Assembly (NCBI RefSeq): GCF_000004195.4
Contig: NC_030684.2
Coordinates: 112,197,429 to 112,261,428 of the forward strand
Reading direction: 5' to 3'
DNA from: Xenopus tropicalis
Taxonomy: Eukaryota; Chordata; Amphibia; Anura; Pipidae
Length of the DNA stretch: 64,000 nt
Shown here piece by piece: positions 21,887 to 33,745 of this stretch (the first letter of the stretch is position 1; each line of letters opens with the position of its first letter). The position numbers and the translations under genes were made by a program. The notes beneath the pieces were generated by a model. That model was not told where the DNA came from, searched no databases, and was given only the letters and a program-made list of their open reading frames with translations.

Positions 21887-22060
21887 GGGGTCATTTATCA
21901 ACACTGGGCAAAATTGCCCATGGGCAGTGACCCATGGCAACCAATTGAATTGTTGCATTCAATGTTCTACCTGCAACTGGCTGAAAAAAGCAAATTACCA
22001 ACTGGTTGCTATGGGTTATTGCCCGGGGCAAATTTGCCCAGTGTTGATAAATGAGCCCCA
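21887..22060. mobile_element. Palindromic MITE (full copy)
   Basis: Left end 'GGGGTCATTTATCAACACTG' and right end 'CAGTGTTGATAAATGAGCCC' are inverted, with inner arms 'tgcccatgggcagtgaccca' and 'gggttattgcccggggca'. This is the best-preserved of the three copies in the window (others at 2769-2940 and 38447-38620). Confidence 0.82.
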
Positions 22061-22581
22061 CTGTGTAATAAAAAATGGAGAGCTTGGGGAGAAGCTAATT
22101 AAGAGACATTCCAAAAATTCTTCAAAACATTTGACTTTGGGATTGAAAACTTCAATTCTTTAAATAATGCTCACAGTGTCTCTTTTGTTGTTGTTGTTTT
22201 GCCTTTGAAGGCAAAAGGATCACAAAGTAATCCCTCCGGTACACTTTTTTATCCCCAGTTCCTATGGACAGCACTTTTACTTGTTACTTAATGATGTATT
22301 TAATGGGTGGCAGATGTCACTGAGAGGAAGAAGTGCCCACTAAAATCTAAAAAAAAAACTTGGGATGAATCACTACATTTTTGTTTTGTTTTTTGGCAAA
22401 TTTCTGTGACTATTGTGTGCATTTCACAATCTGACTAATCTGTTCTTTGCGTCTTTCTGTTTTTCAGATGTCCTTCAGTTGCAGTCATTGTTGTCCTTAA
22501 TATGTAAGTTAACTACAATACCCTCAAATGTTCATTTGTACGTCTGTGTGGCAGCTGGTTCTTCATATGTACTGTTTCCCC
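22061..22581. other. Non-coding; weak micro-exon candidate at 22468-22503
   Basis: A strong acceptor ('gtctttctgtttttcag') is followed 36 bp later by the strong donor GTAAGT. The 36-bp piece is open in two frames. There is nothing to connect it to, so it is recorded only as a possibility. Confidence 0.2.
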
Positions 22582-22739
22582 AATATGTAATAAAAGGCAC
22601 TTAGTTTGCCCACGAGCAGTAACCAATAGCAACCAATAAAATGATTGCTTTTAACCAAGTGACCAGAAAATGCTTCCTGCTGATTGGATGCTATGGGTTA
22701 CTGGTTCTGGGCAAACTTAATGCATTTTATTACATAACC
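22582..22739. mobile_element. Palindromic MITE (AATAAAAGGCAC ends)
   Basis: 'aatatgtaataaaaggcac' and 'tgcattttattacataac' are the inverted ends; inner arms 'ccaatagcaaccaataaaa' and 'gattggatgctatgg'. Same family as 19386-19547. Confidence 0.72.
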
Positions 22740-24012
22740 TCCTTTGTGTTGGTACAACATTGTGTGCATTGTACTGCTTCAATTGTACCACTAACTTTGT
22801 ACCTTGGCAAATGGGTTTCTAGATATGACTGTGTGTCTTATTTAACCTATATAAATTGCTTATAATTTTGTTTTTAAGTATTAAAGTCTGGCATGCTATT
22901 GGCTGTCTCTGTCATGACCCCCTCCAGTGAGTCAGTTAATGGGGGCCCTTGTGCAATTTCTGCACTACAGTCAAACACCGTAAATGCATTTAGTTTATTG
23001 TAACAGACTTTATACTTTGACTTTAAATAAGTGGTTGCTCACCGTGGCCATAAAAGACAAAACATTTATAAATGAAACAAGAGACATGACACATATTAAT
23101 TAAACACAATGCGCTATTGAAGAGGCAATTTACATGCAGGCTTAGCAATGTGCTATGGAACCTTCTGTAGATGTTAGATTTGTAAAGGTAAAAAGCCTCT
23201 TAGGAGCACTTCGACCTACACAAAGAAATTGTTTCTAGAAATTGCTTAATAATACATACAAGTAAATGAGATGCTTCTGTTTGTCTCCCAGAGGAATCCG
23301 CTACCACTAGATGTTTTTTCTGGGACTGCAGGACTTAAATTGCTGTCTATCTGCTAAAATACAGGGTACTCAGTGTGCTATATTACAGTTTACATGGCTG
23401 TCAATGTTGGAGCCGTTTAAGTGTTCCCTTACAGTTCATATGGAGGAAAACAGTTTGTGTGCAAGCATGGATAGCTGATAGAATATTGGACTTAATGTGT
23501 GTCTAAGATTAACTATAGGGCTCTTTGGGTGGATAACATTGCACTTTGGACCTTACTCAAAATGGTCCACGCTATGGCTTAAGTGCACTAGGTGCGACAA
23601 TGTTTATGCCAGTTCCAATCTTTTCAGTATCAGTTGATTGATAAATGTATCCATCACTTTGGAAGGCAAGGAGACTTGATGGTAGAGTAGAATAGGGATA
23701 GTAATGAAAAAGGAAAGGGTGATGCTGACAAAGAAAGGAGTGGGAATGGAAAGGGTAAAGGAACCTTAGACATTCCGGATATAATAAATAACAATGTGGG
23801 TGTTGCAAGCAATGCATTGTCAAATAGCATGGGACTGTATCAATGCCCAAGTCGTTGCCCAAACTGCAATTTTCTTAACTAAAGTGATATTATAGTCGTG
23901 ACCTACTCTTTTGCTGCAAAATTATTAGAGACGCATTTGCTGTAATTAACATTGAGCTGTCCATAAAATATACAAGTAACCTGAAACACATCAGTATAAA
24001 TGGTGTTTAACA
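22740..24012. other. No recognised feature
   Basis: About 1.3 kb without a named repeat or supported gene. Confidence 0.4.
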
Positions 24013-24015
24013 TAA

Positions 24016-25001
24016 GACTGATGCCACACGGGCGTATTCTGCAGGCACAGGTAGGAGCGCATGGCACTATTTTCGGCAAGCGTTTTTTGTAAGTTTTCAT
24101 ACTGTGTGACTTTTTCGTACTTTGCGACTATTTGCGCGACAATTTGTGCGACAAAACTGTATTTGTTGCACCGAGTGCGAAAGTTTTGGATTCATTAAAG
24201 CTTGGTTATCGTAACTTTCCTTGGGCCAGGTTGAGGCTGCAGACTGCCATTGAGCCCTATGGGAGACTTTCCTTGGGCCAGGTTGGAGCTGCAGAGTGCC
24301 ATTGAGCCCTATGGGAGACTTTCCTTGGGCCAGGTTGGAGCTGCAGAGTGCCATTGAGCCCTATGGGAGGCTTTCCTTGGGCCAGGTTGGAGCTGCAGAG
24401 TGCCATTGAGCCCTATGGGAGGCTTTCCTTGGGCCGGGTTGGAGCTGCAGAGTGCCATTGATTCCTATGGGAGACTTTCCTTGGGCCAGGTTGGAGCTGC
24501 AGAGTGCCATTGAGCCCTATGGGAGACTTTCCTTGGGCCGGGTTGGAGCTGCAGAGTGCCATTGAGCCCTATGGGAGACTTTCCTTGGGCCGGGTTGGAG
24601 CTGCAGAGTGCCATTGAGCCCTATGGGAGACTTTCCTTGGGCCGGGTTGGAGCTGCAGAGTGCCATTGAGCCCTATGGGAGACTTTCCTTGGGCCGGGTT
24701 GGAGCTGCAGAGTGCCATTGAGCCCTATGGGAGACTTTCCTTGGGCCAGGTTGGAGCTGCAGAGTGCCATTGAGCCCTATGGGAGACTTTCCTTGGGCCG
24801 GGTTGGAGCTGCAGAGTGAAAAGAAAAGAAATTTTGTGACTTTCGGATCGCCAATACGATATTATCGTGACTATTACGATTTTTTCTTAAGCATTTTCAT
24901 GACATTTTCGATCATCAGAAATTATCGTATCTAATCCAAATTTTACCCATTTGGGGATTTAAACTCGTACTTTGAATCTGGCCCTATGTGTGGCATTAGC
25001 C
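24016..25001. mobile_element. Harbinger-like MITE containing a minisatellite
   Basis: The left end GACTGATGCCACAC and right end GTGTGGCATTAGCC are inverted and flanked by TAA (24013-24015 and 25002-25004). Outside the tandem array (24214-24819) the inside is rich in TCGTA, TGCGA and ATCGTA words. About 606 of 986 bp is array; the precursor element was probably around 400 bp. Confidence 0.75.
24214..24819. repeat. 52-bp minisatellite, 11.7 units, no length change
   Basis: Units starting ACTTTCCTTGGGCC (or GCTTTCC) recur exactly every 52 bp from 24214 to 24786; the last is cut at 24819. A single A/G site in GGGCC(A/G)GG reads A,A,A,A,G,A,G,G,G,G,A,G through the array. The first unit is the most divergent, and unit 5 has 'attcctatggg' for 'agccctatggg'. 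Confidence 0.96.
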
Positions 25002-25004
25002 TAA

Positions 25005-25251
25005 ACTGTATACTGGACACCCAAGCTTTGTATGAGCTTGGTCTGTGAGCCAACATTCTATATATTATTATATATTACAACAGTAGGTATTGTTGTAGTC
25101 AGTCCAGAAGGCTGTTTTTGGCTATTCTCAAATAGAATACAATTTACAACGGACAACTTACAGCCAGTCTAAGCCATTGTACCAAACACACAGAGATGTT
25201 GGATGCCAGTGATCTAAGGGCTGGGTGCTGTAATCTAACGCTAACACTTAT
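25005..25251. other. No recognised feature
   Basis: Short spacer between two MITEs, without a frame or repeat end. Confidence 0.5.
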
Positions 25252-25555
25252 GGGCTTATTTATCAGTTTTTGAGTTTGTGCGAATAAACTCTCATATTGA
25301 ATGCTCACTTAACAAGAAAAACTTGTTTGAATAAAAAAACTTGAATACCTCCAATATTCAAGTTTACAAACTCAAAAACTCGAATATCTCGATCTGAAAA
25401 TATGGCCTGACTTTGCCTAGGACAACTCCCATTGACTTCTATATAAATTTGCAAGCTTTTAGATGGCGAATTTTTACATTCGAGAGTTTTTTTAACGCAG
25501 AAAATTTTGTGAAATTGTGAAAAAAACCCAAACATGAATGTTGATAAATTTCCCC
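25252..25555. mobile_element. AT-rich MITE, copy 2
   Basis: 'GGGCTTATTTATCAG' at the left and 'gttgataaatttcccc' at the right are inverted. The inside contains 'cctaggacaactcccattg', shared with 8873-9168, and several TTGAGTTT / AAACTCAAA inverted words. Confidence 0.72.
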
Positions 25556-26065
25556 TTTATTGTTTATGAAACAATCAGGTAAAATTATAATTTAGCAACA
25601 GTCAAGATTTGAAATCAAAGGAAGACTTGTACTCTTCTGAAACTCTTCACTATATTTACTCCTAAAACACATCACTAATCCAGCCTTCAGATACTCCTCC
25701 ACCCAAAAGGCCAGTTCTTGTTACTCTCTTTTATTTTCCACTCCAAAGGGGTGTCCTTCTCCTGCTCTTACCACATATGACTCCAATTCACTCCCAAAGA
25801 TTCAGACATCACACATAGTGGGTCTAGCCCAAGCTTTGCCACCAGTATCCTACCAAGGTACACATCGTTAGAATTATCACATTTCATTAAGCTAAAACCC
25901 TGTTTTCTCTTAGAATTCCCTTCCCCTTAGTCTAGTGAGTCATTTTTAGGAGTAAAATAGACATTTTCATACTGACTATACCAAAGTGTGGGTTTTAATT
26001 GAAGTTTGGGGCCCATTACCTGGACCCTGGGATGATGAAGTTGAGTTTCATGCATGTAGATACAT
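25556..26065. other. No recognised feature
   Basis: C/T-rich on the plus strand in places (25660-25800). No gene support. Confidence 0.45.
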
Positions 26066-26611
26066 TTAAAGGGGAACTCCACCCAAACACAACTTGAGAT
26101 TTTTGAAAAGTATCATAATTTCAAGCAACTTTACAATATACATTAATTAAACAATATGCAGCCTTTTCATGATTTTTGGATGTTTGAAACAGTTACCTAA
26201 GCCCGGACCCCTGTTCTCCTGCTGCTCACTTAACATGTAACAGTAGTCGACTGTCCTCAGCCTGCCTTCAGTCTGCATCGTCCAAATCCCACCATTCCAT
26301 GCACACCTGAGGTCAATTAGGAAAGGAACATCACATACAATGCAATGTGGGTTATGTAGTTCCTACATGCTGTCTGCAAGCGTTGGAGAAGTTACAATTT
26401 GTAACATCAGTGTTTTAGTCCCTCCTCCCCGCCTGGATTTCAAATGATACAGAAAGAGAAGGACTGTTTTGCAGATGGATTTCAGCATATAAAATGGTAT
26501 TTATTCATACATTTTGAAGGAACAGATTACAGTGATAGGTATATTAGGGGTTTATGTGTTGTGTGAGGCTCTTTAACAAATTTTGGTTTGGAAGTCAGAG
26601 TTCCCCTTTAA
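26066..26611 (+). mobile_element. T2-type MITE, single-unit form
   Basis: Left end TTAAAGGGGAACTCCACCC and right end 'cagagttccccTTTAA', both at TTAA. At about 26183-26222 it carries one copy of 'aacagttacctaagcccgg..cccctgttctcctgctgctc', which is the reverse complement of the unit tandemly repeated twelve times at 33103-33606. The element at 32675-33745 is a sister in opposite orientation. Confidence 0.88.
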
Positions 26612-26689
26612 TTTCTCTTGTAGTAAACAGAAACATATTTGAAGTTGAGCTTAATGTCTATCTGGCAGTTCACATAAGTGTTTGCTATT

Positions 26690-27120
26690 CGGCATTCTTG
26701 CATGTTCTGCAAATTGCCTTTCTATTTGATATTGTAAATGACTAGAAGCAAACCTGCAAACCCTATCGAGTCGGGGAAGAAGGGAATACGATGTAATGGC
26801 ATCGCTAAATGTTTCTGCTTGAATAAAAGATTGTCAGGATAGATGGTCTATAAGCCTGACATTCGATTTCAAAGCACCATTTAATACACTTAGCGGTACC
26901 ATATAGCGGGATAACTTGAACATTGCTGTTCTTGCAAATACAAAATGATTTTCCAAATACATCTCTTATTATCATTCCAGAGCATCTGCCTGGAAAGGTA
27001 CAAGCAGCTCCTGAAATGCCAGGCATCCTTCATGTGACGGGGACGACTTAACAACGTATGACATAAGGAAATGATGCCCAAGCACTTTCTTATCTAGAGA
27101 AAGAATCTAAATGGACAGGC
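26690..27120. promoter_or_regulatory. Candidate conserved non-coding element
   Basis: High-complexity, repeat-free sequence directly after a T2 MITE. Short minus-strand frames (26805-27081) have no splice context. The guess is based on texture only. Confidence 0.25.
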
Positions 27121-27169
27121 TTTATACACAGCGCAGCCTTGGGAAACTAATGAACTGGTCTCCCTAATT

Positions 27170-27470
27170 ACCTTTCTGGAGAGCCAACAGCATTGATCCG
27201 TCTCCTTTCACTAGCATTTTGGCTCCATCTATCCATAACAATCAGGCTGTCAGGTGTAATTTCCAGTCTTGAGCAGTTTGTGGGAATTGCTGCATGAGGA
27301 CGTGGTAAAATCTTTGAAGCTCTGCCTGCCTGAGAGGTGTTTTTCTCTCACACTGGCTATGCTAGTGAGCCATATATAATGCCATCTAGCCTGGTATAGA
27401 GGCTGGCAGTGAGCCGTTAGGTTTCTGCACTAACATGCTAATTACATATTAACGGTCTTCAGTCGTATAT
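27170..27470. promoter_or_regulatory. Candidate conserved non-coding element
   Basis: Repeat-free, with homeodomain/POU-like words 'aacatgctaattacatatta' around 27432-27452 and 'cctaattacc' near 27163. No coding pattern. Confidence 0.28.
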
Positions 27471-27939
27471 GGAATGTGTCAACACAACTATGCTTCATTC
27501 TTTATTGTTATAAAGGTCTGCAGCTCTTTATCGATCATTACAAATGACCTTGGGGCTAATTCACTAATATACAGAGCATCTCATCTGCCCCAGTGCAATT
27601 ACCAATATGATCTTTGCATTGTAGCAAAAAGCTCAGCACTACTGACTGGTGCTACTGGTAATTAACTTTGCCCATTCCCTGTGTAGGTTTTGCCCTCTTT
27701 TGAGTGGGGTTCAACAGCTGGGCTCTCCTTCCTTAATCTCATTCTTATATTTTTTCTGCATCATGGAGTAAAAGCAGAATTACTTAAGTACTGGGGGGGG
27801 GGGTTCCTTTGTAATGCACTGTCCAACATTGCATGTAGGATATAGTACGAAGGGTGTAGCACCACATATTTCTGCTCTCTGCTAGCCTACAATGACTCCT
27901 TTACTGCATATACAGTGTATTATAACAATTGCCCTTTTT
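27471..27939. other. No recognised feature
   Basis: Contains a 10-G run near 27793; otherwise plain. Confidence 0.45.
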
Positions 27940-28062
27940 TTTATCTGCATGTGAAATAATGATACTGACCCTTTAGCATGTTTATCTACATGTGAAATAA
28001 TGATACTGACCCCATAGCAAGTTTATCTACATGTGAAATAGTGATACTGACCATTTAGTGTG
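27940..28062. repeat. Three tandem 41-bp units
   Basis: TTTATCTRCATGTGAAATA begins units at 27940, 27981 and 28022. The 41-bp spacing is exact with a few base changes. Confidence 0.9.
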
Positions 28063-30480
28063 TAAGGTTTTTGTTATACAGTGCTTGCCATACATACATG
28101 AAGATCATACCTCCAGGCAGCTAGCCTATGTTCAGACAGAGAGATATAATTAAGACCCTGCCCACATTCTGACAAGCTCCACCCATTTTAAGCTCCCCAA
28201 ACGGTGGTAAAAACATTAAAGAGCATATTTATTAATTTGTGAACTGCTGAAAATGCTCCTAAAAATCCTGCAAATAGTGAACATAGAGCTAGAGAGTTTA
28301 CCACTCTTACTTTTTGAAAAATATGGCATTCATTTCTAAATATATAATAGCTACAGCATGAAGTGAAATCCATATCAGTACAATAGGCACTGGGGCCAAA
28401 CAAAGTATTGCTGGGAAATAATACTAAATTTAATAGGCATACTGGACTTTTTGTAACATTTATCGCCCTTTAGTTAATGGGATAGAACTGAAGCTTTGGG
28501 CTTCAACTGCTCCAATTGCTGATTTTTTAGGGACCTCAGTTTGCTCAGAAAATACCACTCCCTTGTAAGAGACTAGCATGTGTGTATGTGTTTTAGCTCT
28601 TTCTGTTCTGTACGTCTACAGATATTTCCTTTGAAGCAATAACCATATTTTTTTTACTGCCATCAGCGCAGTTGTTTGAGAGATGTTTTATCTGCTGGCT
28701 GAATGTGCCCCCCACACAGTGTATTTTGTTCAAAGAAACTTTGAAAAGGAAGAGATCATTGTTGTGCAGTGTCATAGGGCTGGGTGCTGTGTGAAGAGCA
28801 AAGGGCATTAAACCACAACGACTTCTTTTTAAAAGCAATACACAACGCCCACTTTTGAATGTGATGGTTCCGAAAGAGTAGAGCCTGTTACATTAAGTCA
28901 GCATGGTCTTCTGTCTGCAATCTCTAATATTTCCAAACACACATCCTGATAACAATTTTTTCCCTTGACTCAAGAGCACACATACACTGTGGGCTCAAAC
29001 AGAACCCCGTGCAACCAACATGGTCACTGCAGCACACCATGCACAGCAAATATGGTTCATATAAAACAAAGCTGCCGAAAAGTGCCACCCCTGTACACAA
29101 ACCTAAACATATATTGCATGCTGTAAGATACAGTGACCATGTTACTTGTTGAAGTTATAAGTAAGACGTTGCCCAGCACAATATTTGCATAGCCCAGGAA
29201 AATAAATACATTGATAGGCCCCTTCATCAGCTATGTTGGATAGTTGTGACACTATTGCAATGCAGTGCACTTTAAAGCCAATTGTACTGGCTATCTCCCA
29301 AATGTATTAGTTATCCCCTTGGTACCTATATTGGCAACACCCCCATAGCCAACAAAATATCACATATGGTATGGCCCAAATAAGGTACAGCAACCAAATT
29401 AGGTGACCAGAAAAAAGATCTCCTCTGTACATTGTATATGCAGGAGATAGGCCTATGGGAGTGGCAATGTTGCCTGTGCAGCTTGGCTGTATGTTGGGAA
29501 TGTTGACAGCTCTTCCCTGCCCAACTAAGGCCCTGTGAAAGTTACAACTATGTGATCTCTTATCCACAATGCTTGGGACTGGAGGTTTTCCAGACAAGCC
29601 TCCTTTCCCTATTATATAAAAAAAAGAAAAACAGTAGGCTAGAGATCAGCAAATGAGTAAGAAATTAAGAACTGTTTGTTTAAATAGGGTGCTATGGGAA
29701 ATGACAATTGTCATATTTCTTAAATTTTGGATAACAGGTATAATAAAACCGTGGTGGTAAATATATTTGAATCCATGGGCCAGAACAGGAGTGGCTGATT
29801 GCTTGCTGCCAGTTGACCAGCACTGGTCTAGACTACAGGGCATATGTATGTCCACAAAGTGCAATTTTGAACACAAGTGCCATTTTCCCCACAATGCAGT
29901 ATTTTTTCGCCAGAATTCAAGCATCATTGCAAATATGCTTGACTCAGTTGCACTGTGTCTAATACAATTGTGTCCAACTCTCCAAAAATACAACTTTGTA
30001 CATATTTTGTTGCAAATTAGTCCAGCTCAAGTAATTTCTGGTGTTTGGCGCGCAAGTGAAATTTGTACCTGTGTACAAAGGGTACCCTGGAGCTACTGCC
30101 TGGTTAGGAGACAGCCCTGGCCTGGACAGGGATTCAAAATAGGCCCTGGCATTCAGGAAGGACTGCACTTGCAGGCATACATCAGCCCTTATACCTAGTT
30201 GTCCCAGTGGTGACAAACCACAGCCATTAGCTAAAGGCACTGAAGAGCTTATTGTTTCTAGTAATCATATAGAATTTTTTTATGTATTAATTTAGGGCAT
30301 TTTAATTCTCTTAATGTTTGTCAGTTCCCACATGAAGAAAGAGGAAGACTCAAAGTACCTGGCTTTCTGTAAGCAATATGTCTTACACACTTACCCTATA
30401 ATAATCTTCATATTAAAAGAAATATACATTTTGACAGTGTGGCCTAAAAGCCAGTGTGATTTGACTGGTCAATTAACCTA
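28063..30480. other. Non-coding; one hAT MITE end near 30107-30178
   Basis: 'ggcctggacagggattcaaa' followed by 'ataggccctggcattcagg' is the left half of the hAT MITE family at 47388-47533. Open frames up to 143 codons (29767-30198) are chance frames without a family pattern. Nothing else is recognised in this 2.4 kb. Confidence 0.4.
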
Positions 30481-31210
30481 ATTTGTAATTTGCGGCCCAG
30501 CCGATGCTTGGGATGTACTTGGAAGATGAAGCTGTTACATACAGGAGAGTGGAGGGTGCAGATGGTTTTGGTGTTATTTGTTCATAATGAGTGACTGCAT
30601 CTTTAAATATAAGTGGCGGCCAGTTGAGTTATGAGCAGGGAACTTTTGCTGGCCTAGTTCTGACCATATGTTGCTTGGGCTTTAGCCAAATATTAATGGC
30701 ATCTGTAATCTTCTCTCGTTACTTCTGACTCTATCGGCATCATGGGATCATTCTTTCTATAGGGAAAATATTTCAGCACAAAACACAGAAGTTTAGAAAT
30801 AAACCTTTACAAATTAACCATAGTTCTAAAAAAGAATATGTTTTAAAATGTACTTCCAAACCCTGCACGCCTGCGAGTGAGCCCATTTCAAATATATGGT
30901 GGCCATGAAGCTGTCTACGTCAGTGGCTCAATATAATGTCTCTTCATTACCTCAGAAATGAACTAGAAATTGGCCTAGTGCTGACATTTGATGGCAGAGA
31001 GAGCAAAAGGTAAATGACAGGCCTGGCAATAACATTCGGCTTACTTTTTACTTTAACGCCACTTGTTCAAAATTACCGTCAAACGCCACGGGTAGGAAAT
31101 TGCTCTGCTGCCTCTGGTAATATCGCATTACTCAATCTAGTTATCTTGTGTGCAAAAAGGAAGGACATTTGCTGGCTGTATTCATACAATCTGGTATTAC
31201 TGTGATGCGG
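30481..31210. promoter_or_regulatory. Candidate conserved non-coding element(s)
   Basis: About 700 bp of repeat-free, high-complexity sequence. Two denser cores are 30490-30740 ('gcggcccagccgatgcttg', 'ggcatcatgggatcattc') and 30950-31170 ('aacgccacttgttcaaaatt', 'ccgtcaaacgccacggg'). No gene structure. Confidence 0.3.
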
Positions 31211-32674
31211 TGAACCTGACTGGGGCAGAATTTTCATTCTTGTCATGCACCCATACACTTCACTATAGGGCTCATTGCATATAATTCACTATACACACAG
31301 CACCAGTGCCTAAGTATACAGCTAAGGATTACCATTGTTATCTGTGCACAATTATTATCAGGCTATAGTGTGGTGCAGTGAGTTCCTACTGCTAAATATG
31401 ATGTACATTATACACTGCTCACCATAGCCACAACTTGCCCTATGGGTAGGTTGAAAGATGAGTTGCCCAAGTGCTGGGGGGTTGCTGCAGATTCACAGCA
31501 CCCATATCAATTTATGTCCCTGCTGCTGTGTTCTGTCAATGGTAATTGCAAGGCTGACATTATTCTACCAATGCATAGCAGCCATTAAATAAAAGTCCTC
31601 ATTTTTTTTCTCAAAGCAAAGAGCTATGGGCAAATATCAATGCAGACTGGTAAGTTGAAATTCCATACATGAAATCCCAGTTAAAGATCCCAGTGCAAGA
31701 TACAGCAGCACCATGTTAAGGCACAAGGTAGTATTTAACACCTACAGTACCTTGACATAGGATCCATTTTCATATGGTGCCAGTTATATTGTACAAAATG
31801 TCAACACAACTTTTCATGATTCTTATTTTGCTCTTCCCTCACCCAGATGCCTGCTCCCTATAATTTGCATTCCCATAAATGTTACCCCCACTATTGAAAA
31901 GCACTGAAAACACCCTTGAATATCCTTAAAAAGAGTCAGCATTGGGCACAGGAACGGACATGGATTCACTGATAATTTTTTTGCAGCAATACTTTGGCCA
32001 GGAGAAACTGGAGCGCCCATTTAGTTCAATATATTTTGTGCAAACAATCAATGGGAGCAAATTCCCATGTATTTTGCATTAAAAAGTAGCCATGAAAAAA
32101 ATGCCCATTGATTTCTATGCATTTTGTGTTAAAAAAAAAACACAGCGAAAATACACCTATTGATTTTAATGCATTTTGCTATTTTTCCCACAGTTTTACG
32201 AATTTTTTTGGCAAAGTGATGTATGAGTGAAAGTAACTTTTAGGAATGGATTAGTAGGTTCACTATATTGTGTGAGCTGCACTCTAGTTGTGTAAACTGT
32301 TGCATTAGTGAGTTACCAAACCCAACATTCTGCTGCAAGCGACCCACTCCTGCTGTGACTGGCAGACTGGCCAGCCCTGGTCTAACAATTTGCAATTTGG
32401 GATGCATATATGCCAGCCAGCAAAAACTCACATACAATAAATGCACTAAAAATCCTTTCAGAACAGTAGTAGGAGCGCATGCAACATTTTTGTGCCAGTC
32501 CCCTCAGTACCCCTGTTGTAGTATACTTGACTATGTCCGCACCAAGGTCAAGTTTTTAATACCATTTCCAGCTATTCCCCCATCTATTCACCCACGTATT
32601 CTGAAATATTTATTTGTTTGGGGGTCGATTACGACTATAACCCCATTAACTGTTGCTGTGCCCACGCAAACAGA
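31211..32674. other. Non-coding; decayed AT-rich repeat at 32031-32215
   Basis: 32031-32215 holds three worn copies of a 'cccattgatttctatgcatt' plus 'ttgtgttaaaaa'-type word, as found inside some frog MITEs. The remainder shows nothing, and a frame of 152 codons at 32268-32726 has no family pattern. Confidence 0.4.
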
Positions 32675-33745
32675 AACCTGTATCATACCAATTACTGTAA
32701 TCTGTTCCTTCAAAAAGTATGAATGAATACCCTTTTTATATGCTGGAATCCAGCTGCAAAACTGCTCTTCTCTTTCTGCATCATTTGAAATCCTGGCAGG
32801 GGAGGAGGGACTTAAACATTAATGTTAGAAATTGTAACAACTTCTCCACATTTTACAGACAGCATGCAGGAACTACATAACCCACAATGTATTGCACTTT
32901 GATGTTCCTTTTAATGGTATAATGACACGCCTCTGGGCCCCTCTGCGGAAATATCTTTGGAGGGTCCCAGAGTGTACCAAAACCTACCCACCCCTCCTCC
33001 ACAAACATACACTCACATGCGCATACGTATCTGCTAGCTGCATCTATAGAGAGTGCACACATTTTCAGTAGCTATAGACCACAGACCCTGTGGTCTGGGC
33101 CAGATCATCAGGAGAACAGGGGGCTAGGCTTAGGTAACTGTTCCAGATCAGCAGAAGAACAGGGCTAGGCTTAGGTAACTGTTCCAGATCAGTAGAAGAA
33201 CAGGGCTAGGCTTAGGTAACTGTTCCAGATCAGCAGGAGAACAGGGGGCTAAGCTTAGGTAACTGTTCCAGATCAGCAGGAGAACAGGGCTATGCTTAGG
33301 TAACTGTTCCAGATCAGCAGGAGAACAGGGCTATGCTTAGGTAACTGTTCCAGATCAGCAGGAGAACAGGGCTATGCTTAGGTAACTGTTCCAGATCAGC
33401 AGGAGAAAAGGGGGTTAGGCTTAGGTAACTGTTCCAGATTAGCAGGAGAACAGGGGTCTAGGCTTAGGTAACTGTTCCAGATCAGCAGGAGAACAGGGCT
33501 ATGCTTAGATAATTGTTCCAGATCACCAGAAGAACAGGGGGCTAGGCTTAGGTAACGGTTCCAGATCAGCAGGAGAACAGGGGGCCGGGCTTTGGTAACT
33601 GTTCCAAACCATATTATTGCATTAAAAATCATGAAAAGGCTGCATATTTTAACTGATGTATTTTGCAAAGTTGCTTAACATTTTTGTTAAGCATTGTTTC
33701 CTTTTTAAAAAGTTTCAGTTGTGTTTGGGTGGAGTTTTCCTTTAA
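32675..33745 (-). mobile_element. T2-type MITE with an amplified inner segment
   Basis: Reverse-complement sister of 26066-26611. 'tatgctggaatccagctgc' and 'catcatttgaaatcctgg' on the left, and 'aaaaatcatgaaaaggctgc' with end 'gggtggagttttccTTTAA' on the right, all match it. Its left TTAA end is not recognisable. Two differences stand out: about 170 bp of unrelated sequence at about 32920-33100, and the 12-unit array at 33103-33606 where the sister has one unit. Confidence 0.82.
33103..33606. repeat. 41-44-bp minisatellite, 12 units
   Basis: Units run GATCAGCAGGAGAACAGGG then CTAGGCTTAGGTAACTGTTCCA. Length change is in the G run (GGG, GGGG or GGGGG) and nearby. Units 5-7 and 10 share 'ctatgctta', showing local spread of a variant. 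The array lies inside a T2 MITE. Confidence 0.95.

Noticed and set aside
29767..30240. Overlapping plus and minus frames of 143 and 93 codons
   Set aside because: Open on both strands without family pattern; part of the stretch is a hAT MITE end.
32268..32726. 152-codon plus-strand open frame
   Set aside because: No recognisable domain; its end overlaps the eroded left side of a T2 MITE.
33103..33606. CRISPR-like look of evenly repeated units
   Set aside because: There are no unique spacers; units are directly adjacent, and the array lies inside a frog MITE. The same applies to 24214-24819 and 4761-5622.
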